Positions 1 to 8,465 of a DNA stretch of 64,000 nucleotides are shown one piece after another; within the stretch, counting starts at the first letter, position 1; every line of letters begins with the position of its first letter. Both the position numbers and the translations under genes were made by a program. This DNA is from an uncultured Sulfitobacter sp. GTDB lineage: Bacteria; Pseudomonadota; Alphaproteobacteria; Rhodobacterales; Rhodobacteraceae. Below the pieces are notes generated by a model. The model did not search any database, was not told the DNA's origin, and was given only the letters and a program-made list of their open reading frames with translations. The stretch spans positions 186,001 through 250,000 of the forward strand of contig NZ_CANMQD010000001.1 in the NCBI RefSeq assembly GCF_947499945.1, written 5' to 3'.

Positions 1-2
1 CA

Positions 3-98
3 CCCAAAGGCGGCAAGGCCGTGGTTGTGGAAGGCATCACAATGCGCCCCATGACCGATCTGACTGCATTTGTGGGCGAAATATTCGGCGCGGGCTAA
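3..98 (+). CDS. radA: DNA repair protein RadA, C-terminal end (partial)
   Basis: Only the last 31 codons are in the window. The reading frame is open from the left edge and ends TAFVGEIFGAG then TAA. This resembles the C-terminus of alphaproteobacterial RadA, the RecA-like ATPase that helps process recombination intermediates. The call rests mainly on position: radA directly precedes cvpA and purF in Rhodobacteraceae. Too little sequence is present to see any motif, so another identity is possible. Confidence 0.55.
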   Translation, partial: PKGGKAVVVEGITMRPMTDLTAFVGEIFGAG

Positions 99-128
99 CG
101 CGCCCCCAAGATAAAAGGCGAGACGAGC

Positions 129-686
129 ATGGAAGGTTTTACCATCATTGACGGCGTTGTGGCGCTAGTCATCGTGATGTCGGCACTGCTCGCCTACGGT
201 CGCGGATTTGTACGTGAGTTGATGGCGATTGTCGGCTGGATCGCTGCCGCCGTTCTCGCTTATCTTTTTGCGCCTCAGGTTGAACCGCTGGTACGCGAAA
301 TCCCTGTTGTAGGCGATTTCCTCGCTGACAGCTGCGAATTATCGATTATCGGCGCTTTCACACTTGTTCTGGCGATCACACTGGTTGTCGTATCCTTGTT
401 CACGCCTTTGTTTTCCTCACTGGTTCAGCGCTCTTTCCTTGGTGGATTCGATCAGGCGATGGGGTTTATTTTTGGTGTAGCGCGCGGCATCTTACTGGTG
501 GCGATTGCCTTCTTTGTCTATTCGACCGTCATCACAGGCCAGCAGTTTACCATCGTGGACGAGAGCCGATCATCCGCTGTGTTTGGCCGCTTCACTGACG
601 ACATCCAGAACTCCGACCCCGATCAAGCACTCGGCTGGATTACCGGCCGCTATGAGCAACTGGTATCAAGCTGTTCTGAAAGCTAA
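129..686 (+). CDS. cvpA: CvpA family membrane protein
   Basis: A 185-residue inner-membrane protein of the CvpA/colicin V production family. Four hydrophobic segments are visible, roughly at residues 8-25, 30-48, 70-92 and 108-130. The motif YGRGFVRELMAIVGWIAA near the N-terminus is typical of the family. CvpA is linked to purine synthesis by its usual position before purF and to envelope homeostasis; its molecular role is not settled. The ATG has a purine-rich upstream sequence (AAAGGCGAGACGAGC). Here cvpA is separated from purF by a histidine kinase gene, which is not the usual arrangement. Confidence 0.9.
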   Translation: MEGFTIIDGVVALVIVMSALLAYGRGFVRELMAIVGWIAAAVLAYLFAPQVEPLVREIPVVGDFLADSCELSIIGAFTLVLAITLVVVSLFTPLFSSLVQRSFLGGFDQAMGFIFGVARGILLVAIAFFVYSTVITGQQFTIVDESRSSAVFGRFTDDIQNSDPDQALGWITGRYEQLVSSCSES

Positions 687-753
687 TCGCTTACGTTTAA
701 GTAAGTCGTAACTGTCAGCCACTATGCCTGTCTCCAAAGCGGAGAGATGATAC

Positions 754-1887
754 ATGGTGTTAAACGACTTCTTTAAACTTGTTGACTGTGTACCAACGCC
801 CATTTTTGTTATGGACGTCATCCCCGGTAAGGCGCCCGTCTATGCGCACTATAACGTTGCAGCGCTGGAAAAAACGGGACGTTCGTTAAGCGATATTGTT
901 GGCAAAACCTCGATTGACGTGTTCGGGTCCGAATTTGGTACCGCCGCCTGTGAGGAGCAACAAAAAACGATCACATTGGGCAAGCAGCGCAAATATGAAT
1001 ACGAACTGCCGCTGAAAGACGAAATTCGCATCGTGCGGACCACGCTCACCCCGCAATTTGACGCAAAGGGACGCGTTATTCGTCTGATCGGAAATCCAAT
1101 TGACGTGTCTATCGAATGGGTTGCTCAAAACGCCAAGACAAAGCTGGAGACCATTAGCACAGAGGTTGAACAGTTTATCGCCATGGCAGCCCATGACCTG
1201 CGCACGCCGATGCGTAATGTTCTGTCATTGGCCGAACTGCTCGAAGAGGGTTTTGAGAACCATGGTGACGGTAAGATTGAGTTGATCGAACTACTTAAAG
1301 ACACTTCCGAGAAATCTATGAGTTTGATTTCCGATGTCCTCTCCTATGCAAGCACACTCAATCTTTCTAGCACGACCACACTCTATCCTTTTGAAACCAT
1401 GTGCCAGAATCTGATGCATGTGCTTGATCCTCAGGGACTGCACCGTATCGAATGTACCTCCATCACCTTGTCGGGCGAGAAAAGCGTCATGCAGATTGTG
1501 TTGCACAACCTCATCGACAATGCACTTAAACACGGCAATACCGCCAACCTTACGGTGCGCTGCCATGCGCGGATGTTGGGTACGTCCGAAGTGGAAGTGA
1601 CGGTAAGCGATGATGGCGCCGGGTTTGACAATCCGGGCAAGCTTTTTTTGGAAACGGGACAGTTTCTTGTGGACAGCGGATATGGCCTTCTTGCCATCCG
1701 CAAACTAATTCTTGCTCGCGGCGGTAAAATAACGGCGTTTAACCATGCCGAAACGGGCGGCAGTGCAGTGCAATTCACATTGCCGAGCCAGACCGTAACC
1801 CTGTCCGAGGGTTCAGAGCGCTTTTCCCGCTCTGAACCCTCCGCCATGACCGAGCATCACAAAGGCCATCCGCGCACCAGTGTATGA
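754..1887 (+). CDS. PAS-domain sensor histidine kinase
   Basis: A 377-residue predicted soluble histidine kinase with no transmembrane segment and no receiver domain. A PAS-like sensor occupies about residues 8-118. The H-box MAAHDLRTPMRN places the phosphorylated histidine at about residue 147. The ATP-binding domain shows the N-box NLIDNALKHG (about 252-261), the G1 motif DDGAGF (286-291) and a G2-like SGYGLL. The core ends near residue 345. A short polar tail follows, and it is encoded by a perfect DNA palindrome (1807-1841). GGAGAG precedes the ATG. No response regulator gene is adjacent, so the partner is unknown. The gene splits the usual cvpA-purF pair. Confidence 0.85.
   Translation: MVLNDFFKLVDCVPTPIFVMDVIPGKAPVYAHYNVAALEKTGRSLSDIVGKTSIDVFGSEFGTAACEEQQKTITLGKQRKYEYELPLKDEIRIVRTTLTPQFDAKGRVIRLIGNPIDVSIEWVAQNAKTKLETISTEVEQFIAMAAHDLRTPMRNVLSLAELLEEGFENHGDGKIELIELLKDTSEKSMSLISDVLSYASTLNLSSTTTLYPFETMCQNLMHVLDPQGLHRIECTSITLSGEKSVMQIVLHNLIDNALKHGNTANLTVRCHARMLGTSEVEVTVSDDGAGFDNPGKLFLETGQFLVDSGYGLLAIRKLILARGGKITAFNHAETGGSAVQFTLPSQTVTLSEGSERFSRSEPSAMTEHHKGHPRTSV
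1807..1841 (+). repeat. Perfect 14-bp inverted repeat inside the kinase 3' end
   Basis: GAGGGTTCAGAGCG (1807-1820) and CGCTCTGAACCCTC (1828-1841) are exact reverse complements separated by 7 nt (CTTTTCC). The hairpin lies within the last 27 codons of the kinase gene, after the catalytic domain. No T-run follows, so it is not a standard intrinsic terminator. It could affect mRNA stability or read-through towards purF. Confidence 0.85.
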
Positions 1888-1966
1888 AAACTGCAAACGC
1901 CGCGTGACTCTCCGCTTCAGGTTTCGTAAGACGCTCTTAACTTTTGCCGGTCTCAGGAGCACTCCC

Positions 1967-3475
1967 TTGTCCCACACCCCGCCCAAGATAATGCCGCCCG
2001 CTCACCCTTTTGACGCGTCTTATCTCTCGGACACTGAGGATGGTGATAAACTAAAGGAAGAATGCGGCATTTTTGGTGTGATCGGTGTTGCCGATGCAGC
2101 AAATTTTGTAGCTCTTGGCCTGCACGCGCTCCAGCACCGAGGTCAGGAAGCGGGTGGAATCGTCACCCACTGCCCAGACGCCGGCTTTCAATCTGCCCGC
2201 CGCTTCGGCTATGTCCGCGATAATTTCACCAGCCAGAAAGTCATGGAAACCCTGCCCGGTTCACTGGGCATTGGCCATGTGCGCTACTCTACATCAGGCT
2301 CAAAGGGGCAGACCGCGATCCGCGATGTTCAGCCGTTCTTTGGCGAGTTTGCCATGGGCGGTGCCGCAATCGCGCACAATGGCAACATCACCAACGCCAA
2401 CGCCCTGCGCCGCGAGTTGATCGAGCGCGGCTCGATCTTTCAATCCTCCTCGGACAGCGAATGTATCATTCATCTCATGGCCCGCTCCCTCCAGCAGAAC
2501 ATCCCCGAACGGATGGAAGATGCACTGCGCCGTGTTGAGGGTGCTTTTTCTATCGTCGCCATGACCCGTACCAAGCTGATAGGTGTGCGCGACCCACTTG
2601 GCGTGCGCCCTCTGGTGCTTGGCAAACTCGGTGACGGCTTCGCGCTCAGCTCCGAGACTTGTGCCCTCGACATCATCGGTGCGGAGTTTGTGCGCGAGAT
2701 CGAGCCCGGCGAGATGGTGGTCATCACCGAAAAAGGTGTGCAAAGCCACTTCCCCTTCCGTCGCCAGCCGTCCAAATTCTGCATCTTCGAGCATGTCTAT
2801 TTCTCCCGCCCCGACAGCATCCTCGGTGGCCGCTCTGTTTACGAAACCCGCGAGGCAATTGGACGTGAGTTGGCCAAAGAAAGCCCTGTTGACGCTGATA
2901 TGGTCTGCCCCGTGCCTGACTCAGGCACCCCAGCCGCCATCGGTTTCAGCCTGGAAAGCGGCATTCCCTACGCGATGGGCATCATCCGCAACCAGTACAT
3001 GGGCCGCACGTTTATTGAGCCGACCGAGAGCATCCGCAACATGGGTGTGCGTCTCAAACTGAACGTAAACCGTGCGCTGGTAAAAGGAAAACGCATCATT
3101 TTGGTAGACGATTCGGTTGTGCGTGGAACCACCAGCCGCAAGATCAAAGAAATGATCCTTGATGCTGGTGCTGCCGAGGTCCACTTCCGAATTGCTTCCC
3201 CGCCAACTGCATGGCCGTGCTTCTATGGCGTAGACACGCCTGACCGCGACAAACTGCTGGCCGCCACCATGTCCGAGGATGAGATGCGCGACCACTTGGG
3301 CGTCGACAGCCTCAAGTTTATCTCACTCGACGGTCTCTACCGTGCAGTGGGCGAGGCAAAAGGCCGCGACAAAGCCTGCCCACAATATTGCGACGCCTGC
3401 TTCTCTGGCGAATATCCCGTAACCCCTTCAGACAAAATTACTGAGGGTTTCAAGATGAAGTCGGCCGCCGAGTAA
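1967..3475 (+). CDS. purF: Amidophosphoribosyltransferase
   Basis: Catalyses the first committed step of purine synthesis: PRPP plus glutamine to 5-phosphoribosylamine. The N-terminal Ntn glutaminase begins at KEECGIFGVIG, and that Cys becomes the nucleophile after removal of a propeptide. The C-terminal phosphoribosyltransferase carries the PRPP loop ILVDDSVVRGTTSRK. Cysteines in FCIFEH, MVCPVPDSG and CPQYCDACFSGE match the Bacillus-type enzyme that holds a 4Fe-4S cluster. I chose the TTG at 1967 (502 residues) because CAGGAG lies 7 nt upstream. The in-frame ATG at 1991 has no ribosome binding site. The frame is open back to 1880, which overlaps the kinase. Confidence 0.93.
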   Translation: MSHTPPKIMPPAHPFDASYLSDTEDGDKLKEECGIFGVIGVADAANFVALGLHALQHRGQEAGGIVTHCPDAGFQSARRFGYVRDNFTSQKVMETLPGSLGIGHVRYSTSGSKGQTAIRDVQPFFGEFAMGGAAIAHNGNITNANALRRELIERGSIFQSSSDSECIIHLMARSLQQNIPERMEDALRRVEGAFSIVAMTRTKLIGVRDPLGVRPLVLGKLGDGFALSSETCALDIIGAEFVREIEPGEMVVITEKGVQSHFPFRRQPSKFCIFEHVYFSRPDSILGGRSVYETREAIGRELAKESPVDADMVCPVPDSGTPAAIGFSLESGIPYAMGIIRNQYMGRTFIEPTESIRNMGVRLKLNVNRALVKGKRIILVDDSVVRGTTSRKIKEMILDAGAAEVHFRIASPPTAWPCFYGVDTPDRDKLLAATMSEDEMRDHLGVDSLKFISLDGLYRAVGEAKGRDKACPQYCDACFSGEYPVTPSDKITEGFKMKSAAE

Positions 3476-3476
3476 G

Positions 3477-4049
3477 ATGCTTGATCCCAAAGCAGGACGC
3501 GCCCGTGTTGTTCGGGATGGTGACAAACTTGTCGTGTCAATCAAAGCAAAGCGGCACTTTTTTTTAAGCGCGTTCATCGGGTTTTGGCTACTTGCATGGG
3601 CCTTTGGATGGGTGGCGGTTGCGAGCACCCTGCTTTTTGGAGACACGGGATCGACCAGTCTTTTTCTCTTCGGATGGCTGGGGGCTTGGACTGCTGGCGG
3701 CGCGATGGCCATTGCAACGTTCCTCTGGCTTGTCGCTGGCCGTGAATCGATTGAATTCTCGACACGGCAGGTCTCAATTACCCGACACATCCCGATTTGG
3801 TCGAAAAAGGTGGACTGCGATTTCTCGCAAGTCAAAGGGTTGCGCGTCGAAGAAAAGATCAATGGCCCTGTTCAGAACCAAGTACCCAACTGGTTCAGCC
3901 GGAAATCAGGGAACATACGGTTAGATTACGGCGTACACTCTTTGGGCTTTGGGATCGAGTTGGACCAAGCAGAGGCAGCACAGGTTGTTCGCACCATACT
4001 TGCTGTCTTTCCTGAACTTGGAACAGATCCGTCACTGCCAACGGCCTGA
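3477..4049 (+). CDS. Hypothetical membrane protein
   Basis: A 190-residue protein that starts 1 nt after the purF stop codon, so it is probably translated from the purF mRNA. Two hydrophobic segments lie at about residues 28-52 and 60-86. They are flanked by a basic N-terminus and followed by a soluble C-terminal half of about 100 residues. I do not recognise a family. The layout (two helices, then a beta-rich tail with ESIEFSTRQVSITRHIPIWSKK) resembles small membrane proteins with a PH-like cytoplasmic domain, but that is only an impression. Confidence 0.7.
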   Translation: MLDPKAGRARVVRDGDKLVVSIKAKRHFFLSAFIGFWLLAWAFGWVAVASTLLFGDTGSTSLFLFGWLGAWTAGGAMAIATFLWLVAGRESIEFSTRQVSITRHIPIWSKKVDCDFSQVKGLRVEEKINGPVQNQVPNWFSRKSGNIRLDYGVHSLGFGIELDQAEAAQVVRTILAVFPELGTDPSLPTA

Positions 4050-4174
4050 CACTCTGCGCGGCCACTCGCGATAAGAACGTGCTACGAAGACCCTCAGCCG
4101 CACAAGCGCCTTTTCATGTCCCATCTTTTTCTTACTGTCAAAACCTGTCAGCGCATTTGTGCTATACTCCTCCC

Positions 4175-4567
4175 ATGACAGATGCATTTGAAACCATCCT
4201 TGCAACATGGCCCCCAGAGGCACGCGCGCAATTCAACGAGATGCGCGCGCTGATTCTAAAGGCAGCAGCAGAAGCCGATGTTGGCCCCATCGAGGAAAGC
4301 CTCAAGTGGCGCGAGCCTGCATGGCGGCCCAAACGTGCCAAGCAAGGGACTACGCTGCGCCTGAACTGGCACGCAAACCTGCCCAGCACCATTGCGTTAT
4401 TCGTGGGTTGTCAAACAACCCTCAGCGCAACCATGAAAGACATATACCCGACTGATTTCATTTACGAATCCAATCGCGGCCTGCGCCTCAAGCTAGGTGA
4501 ACCCTTGCCTGAACAAGCTATCGACCATCTCGCCAGATTGGCCTTTACCTACCACCGAAAAAGCTGA
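4175..4567 (+). CDS. DUF1801 domain-containing protein
   Basis: A 130-residue soluble protein of the DUF1801/YdhG-like family. Family features are the opening helices (MTDAFETILATWPPEARAQF), the EESLKWREPAW segment and a C-terminal GLRLKLGEPLPEQAIDHLARLA. The frame is open back to 4079, but the ATG at 4175 fits the domain boundary. Members often have iron-chaperone-like folds of unproven function. It stands alone between purF and the SDR gene. Confidence 0.75.
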   Translation: MTDAFETILATWPPEARAQFNEMRALILKAAAEADVGPIEESLKWREPAWRPKRAKQGTTLRLNWHANLPSTIALFVGCQTTLSATMKDIYPTDFIYESNRGLRLKLGEPLPEQAIDHLARLAFTYHRKS

Positions 4568-4681
4568 CCAGCGCCCTTTCGCCGAAGACATGGCAAGGGT
4601 CTGCCGAGGGATGCCACGCCCCCTTCTCCCGCTGACGAACAAGGCATAGCTGACGCACTGAAACGTAATTCAGGAGCGATC

Positions 4682-4948
4682 ATGGCCACCCAACACGAAG
4701 GCACCCCCACACCCGCAATCGTCGAAACCCACGCCACCCAAGAGGCAAAGTTGGGCCGCATTGCCCTGCTTGGGACATTTGGCTCGGCCAATGCTCCCCG
4801 CGCCATTGTTCGCTTGCCCCGTGGCAATACCCAGACTGTCACAATTGGTGACGCACTTGCCGGTGGCACAGTCGCGGCCATCAGTGCGGACCGCCTGATC
4901 CTGTCGCGGATGGGCAATGAGCAGATTTTGCGGATGCCGCGCGGTTAA
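4682..4948 (+). CDS. Small PilP/GspC-like beta-rich protein
   Basis: An 88-residue protein preceded by CAGGAGCG. The C-terminal 60 residues (from RIALLGTFGSANAPRAIVRL, then GDALAGGTVAAISADRLIL) resemble the small beta-domain found in type IV pilus PilP and type II secretion GspC proteins. No signal peptide or membrane helix is visible and no pilus genes are nearby. The function is unknown; similar short proteins are common in Rhodobacteraceae. Confidence 0.6.
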   Translation: MATQHEGTPTPAIVETHATQEAKLGRIALLGTFGSANAPRAIVRLPRGNTQTVTIGDALAGGTVAAISADRLILSRMGNEQILRMPRG

Positions 4949-4990
4949 GCGCCCCTTGACGACACGCACTCGCCCGCGCATATCCCTCCC

Positions 4991-5635
4991 ATGATACAGA
5001 AAACCGCATTGATCACAGGCGCCTCGCGCGGCCTTGGTGCCGCCTTCGCCGAAGCGCTTGCGCCCACCCATCACATCATCGCCGTGGGCCGCACAGTCGG
5101 CGCGCTCGAAGAGCTTGACGACCGTATCAAAGCACTTGGTGGCAGTGCCACACTCGCCCCGATGAATGTGACGGACACGGCCGCCATGCAAACCCTGTGT
5201 CGCGGTATCTATGATCGCTGGGGCAGCCTTGATATGTGGCTGCATACCGCAATCCATGCCGCGCCGTTGACGCCGACCCACCACATTGATGCAAAAGACT
5301 TCGAAAAGTCGATTGCGGGCAACATCACTGCAACGGCAACACTCATCAACTATGTCGCCCCCCTGCTCGGCACAGAGGGCCAAGCCGTGTTTTTCGATGA
5401 TCCCATCGCAGGCGAGAAGTTTTTTGGCAGCTATGGTGCGACAAAAGCAGCGCAAATCGCTCTCGCCCACAGCTGGCAGGCCGAAACTGCCCGCATAGGG
5501 CCGCGCGTCGAGATTGTGACACCGCACCCCATGCCAACAGCCACCCGCGCCCGTTTCTTCCCCGGTGAAAGCCGCGAAAACCTGCATGATATCCATGCAG
5601 AGGCCGCGCGTCTTCTGGCAACACTCCAGAAATAA
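4991..5635 (+). CDS. SDR-family protein, active site altered
   Basis: A 214-residue short-chain dehydrogenase/reductase-like protein. The nucleotide-binding motif TGASRGLG is intact at residues 9-16, and a YGATK segment supplies the Tyr-x-x-x-Lys pair. The usual NNAG motif reads HTAI. The segment where the catalytic Ser is expected reads VFFDDPIAG. Cofactor binding therefore looks preserved while classical oxidoreductase chemistry is doubtful. The substrate is unknown and the gene stands alone. Confidence 0.75.
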   Translation: MIQKTALITGASRGLGAAFAEALAPTHHIIAVGRTVGALEELDDRIKALGGSATLAPMNVTDTAAMQTLCRGIYDRWGSLDMWLHTAIHAAPLTPTHHIDAKDFEKSIAGNITATATLINYVAPLLGTEGQAVFFDDPIAGEKFFGSYGATKAAQIALAHSWQAETARIGPRVEIVTPHPMPTATRARFFPGESRENLHDIHAEAARLLATLQK

Positions 5636-5695
5636 CCACAGCCTCGCTTGCCCGTATGAGCCGCCTCGCCTATCAAGGCGAAAAGGGGCAATTTC

Positions 5696-6481
5696 ATGCG
5701 TATTCTTGTGACGAACGATGACGGCATTAACGCGCCGGGTTTAATTGTGCTTGAGGGCATTGCAAAGTCATTGGCAGGACCAGATGGTGAGGTCTGGACG
5801 ATTGCCCCCGCCTTTGAGCAATCAGGCGTTGCGCACTGCATTAACTACGTCAAACCAACGCTCATCACCGAGCTAGAGCCACGTCGCTATATGATTGAGG
5901 GCAGCCCCGCTGACTGTATCCTATGCGCCCTCTATGACCCGATGAAGGATGCACGCCCCGACCTGATCCTCTCCGGCGTGAACCGTGGCAATAACGCCGC
6001 CGAAAATACGCTCTATTCCGGTACCATCGGTGCCGCGATTGAGGGCGCACTTCAGGGTGTCCTGTCTATCGCACTGTCGCAATTCTATGGCCCTGACAAC
6101 CGCGACCTTGAGAACCCTTTCGAGACTGCAGTACAGCATGGCGCAGACGTCTGCCGCCGCATCCTAGCGCAACAGCCAAAGGACGAAAATGGCTATAGCG
6201 TGTTCTGGAATGTAAATTTCCCCCCTGTCGCCGCCGCTGATGTCAAAGGCATCCGCACAGCACCCCAAGGGCGCAGGCCGGGCGTGAACTTCTCGACGAT
6301 ACCGCATGATGCCCCCAATGGGCGCCGCTTTTTGTGGATCGCTGGCGGCAACCAACAGGTTGCCCCTGCGGACGGCACAGACGCAGCCGTTAATCTAGAA
6401 GGTTATATTTCCGTTACACCCATGCGTGCAGACCTCACGGCCCATGACGCCTTCCCTGATCTGAGCGACATCAACACATGA
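5696..6481 (+). CDS. surE: 5'/3'-nucleotidase SurE
   Basis: A metal-dependent nucleoside monophosphatase of 261 residues. The N-terminal [10 protein letters not shown] supplies the two metal-binding aspartates, and [18 protein letters not shown] is the SurE signature region. AAGGGG lies 8 nt before the ATG. It overlaps pcm by 4 nt (ATGA), so the two are translationally coupled. The surE-pcm-nlpD order is the same as in gammaproteobacteria, where rpoS follows; rpoS is absent here. Confidence 0.95.
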   Translation: MRILVTNDDGINAPGLIVLEGIAKSLAGPDGEVWTIAPAFEQSGVAHCINYVKPTLITELEPRRYMIEGSPADCILCALYDPMKDARPDLILSGVNRGNNAAENTLYSGTIGAAIEGALQGVLSIALSQFYGPDNRDLENPFETAVQHGADVCRRILAQQPKDENGYSVFWNVNFPPVAAADVKGIRTAPQGRRPGVNFSTIPHDAPNGRRFLWIAGGNQQVAPADGTDAAVNLEGYISVTPMRADLTAHDAFPDLSDINT

Positions 6482-7143
6482 ACGACCTGCCAGAAGACAC
6501 CCCTTCAGAGGCCGAGCGCAAAATGCAATTCCTCTATGCGCTGCGCTCCAAAGGCGTGACAGACAAGAATGTACTGAGCGCTATGGAGGCCGTGGACCGT
6601 GGCCCCTTCATCCGCGGCCTTTTTGCCGAACGTGCATATGAGGACATGCCCTTGCCCATCGCCTGCGGTCAAACCATCAGTCAGCCTTCGGTTGTTGGTC
6701 TGATGACCCAAGCGTTGGAAATTACGCCTCGTGACAAGGTGCTGGAGATTGGCACTGGCTCCGGCTATCAGGCCGCAATCCTCAGCAAGATTGCCCGCCG
6801 CGTCTATACTATCGACCGCCACCGCCGCTTGGTCCACGAAGCGCGTGCTGTATTTGAGGCACTCGACCTCAACAACATCACCGCGATCACCGCCGATGGG
6901 AGCTTTGGCTTGCCCGAACAGGCCCCCTTTGACCGCATCATCGTAACAGCCGCTGCCGAAGACCCCCCCGGCCCCCTGCTTGCCCAACTCAAAGTTGGCG
7001 GCATTATGGTGCTCCCCGTAGGTCAGTCGGACGCCGTGCAACACCTTATTCGGGTGCGGAAAACCGCCGATGGGCTAGAATATGACGAAATGCGCGCAGT
7101 TCGCTTTGTTCCGCTTCTGGAGGGGTTGGGCAAAGACACATAA
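6478..7143 (+). CDS. pcm: Protein-L-isoaspartate O-methyltransferase
   Basis: Repairs isoaspartyl residues in damaged proteins using S-adenosylmethionine. The 221-residue protein carries the family segment [18 protein letters not shown] and the SAM-binding motif [15 protein letters not shown]. It starts within the surE stop codon and lies just upstream of the lipoprotein peptidase-like gene. Confidence 0.95.
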   Translation: MNDLPEDTPSEAERKMQFLYALRSKGVTDKNVLSAMEAVDRGPFIRGLFAERAYEDMPLPIACGQTISQPSVVGLMTQALEITPRDKVLEIGTGSGYQAAILSKIARRVYTIDRHRRLVHEARAVFEALDLNNITAITADGSFGLPEQAPFDRIIVTAAAEDPPGPLLAQLKVGGIMVLPVGQSDAVQHLIRVRKTADGLEYDEMRAVRFVPLLEGLGKDT

Positions 7144-7203
7144 TCTGGTAGTGTAATGCAAAATCTCGGGTACACGAGATGGGCAGTGACAAGGACATAC
7201 CAG

Positions 7204-8448
7204 ATGACACGACAAAACGCGCGCACTAACCTGCGCCTTTCGCTTCTTGCGGGTGCTGCATGTATCACGCTTGCGGGCTGCTCCGAGCCCCTCGATTTTG
7301 ATCTTCGCGGCCTCGGCGGCGGCTTTACAACCGCCAATGCCGCAACAGCCCCCCTTGCGGCGCGGCCTTTGCCCGATGACCGTGGCGTGATTTCATATCC
7401 CAACTATCAGGTCGCCGTGGCCCGCCGTGGTGACACGCTCAAGGATGTCGCCTCCCGCCTTGGGCTAAACGCTGCGACCCTCGCCAAATACAACGGCATC
7501 GACGCGGACGTTCCCTTGCGCAAGGACGAGATCATCGCCTTGCCCACCCGCGTAGCAGAGCCATCTCCCGCTACAGGTTCCGCAACAACTGGCCCGATCA
7601 AACCCGTCGATATCACATCAGTCGCAGGGGGTGCGATTGACCGCGCTCCTGCCACCCCCAGCGTTCAGACAACTGCGCTGGCCCCTGCGCCGTCCGCGAC
7701 GCCGCCCGCTCAAACGGGAAAGGAACCGATCCGCCACAAGGTCGAGCGTGGAGAGACTGCATTTACGGTGGCGCGCCTCTACTCGGTGCCGGTGAAGGAT
7801 CTGGCACAATGGAACGGACTTGGGGCAGACTTTGCCATCCGCGAAGGGCAATTCCTGCTAATCCCTGTACCCTCACAGAGCCCACCCAAAGTAGCCCCCG
7901 CGCAAACTGCCGCAGCAACCCCGCTGCCAGGTGCCGGGTCTTCCACGCCTACACCCCCTTCGGCGACCAAACCGCTGCCTGCAGAGAAGATTAAACCGGC
8001 GGCAGCGGCGCCTGTGCAAACCGCAACAGCAACCACAAAGCCGGCAGAGCCGCCAAAGCCTGTCGCCGATGTGGGCAAAGTCACCAAGCCTGTCGCCACT
8101 GGCAAACTGGTCAAACCCGTGAGCGGGACAATCATCCGCGACTATTCAAAGGGTAAGAACGAGGGCATTAATATCAAAGCCGCCCCCGGTACAGCAGTTA
8201 AAGCAGCAGACGCTGGAACAGTTGCCGCAATCACAAAAAGCGCAGACGGCATACCAATCGTCGTTGTGCGCCACACTGGCAACCTGCTCACCGTCTATGC
8301 GAACGTGACGGACGTGAACGTGAAACGGGGCGATACAGTCTCACGCGGTCAAAGCATCGCTAAATTGCGCAGTGGTGATGACTCGTTTGTGCATTTTGAA
8401 GTGCGCGAAGGCTTCGACAGCGTCGATCCCAACCCCTTCATCAATTAG
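7204..8448 (+). CDS. nlpD: NlpD-like lipoprotein: two LysM domains and degenerate M23 domain
   Basis: A 414-residue exported lipoprotein. The start at 7204 gives a signal peptide ending in the lipobox LAGC. Two LysM peptidoglycan-binding domains follow (VARRGDTLKDVASRLGLN and KVERGETAFTVARLYSVP), then a Pro/Ala/Thr-rich linker and a C-terminal LytM/M23 domain. The zinc ligands are missing: the first His/Asp region reads EGINIKAAPG, the second YANV instead of YAHL, and the last FVHFEVR. It should therefore be catalytically inactive, like E. coli NlpD or EnvC, and may activate an amidase at the division site. An upstream in-frame start at 7156 would put residues before the signal peptide and is unlikely. 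Confidence 0.88.
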   Translation: MTRQNARTNLRLSLLAGAACITLAGCSEPLDFDLRGLGGGFTTANAATAPLAARPLPDDRGVISYPNYQVAVARRGDTLKDVASRLGLNAATLAKYNGIDADVPLRKDEIIALPTRVAEPSPATGSATTGPIKPVDITSVAGGAIDRAPATPSVQTTALAPAPSATPPAQTGKEPIRHKVERGETAFTVARLYSVPVKDLAQWNGLGADFAIREGQFLLIPVPSQSPPKVAPAQTAAATPLPGAGSSTPTPPSATKPLPAEKIKPAAAAPVQTATATTKPAEPPKPVADVGKVTKPVATGKLVKPVSGTIIRDYSKGKNEGINIKAAPGTAVKAADAGTVAAITKSADGIPIVVVRHTGNLLTVYANVTDVNVKRGDTVSRGQSIAKLRSGDDSFVHFEVREGFDSVDPNPFIN

Positions 8449-8465
8449 GAAAATAGCGTTGCGCG

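Noticed and set aside
731..745. TCTCC-AAAGC-GGAGA inverted repeat before the first kinase
   Set aside because: The 5-bp arms with a 5-nt loop are weak, and the right arm is simply the ribosome binding site.
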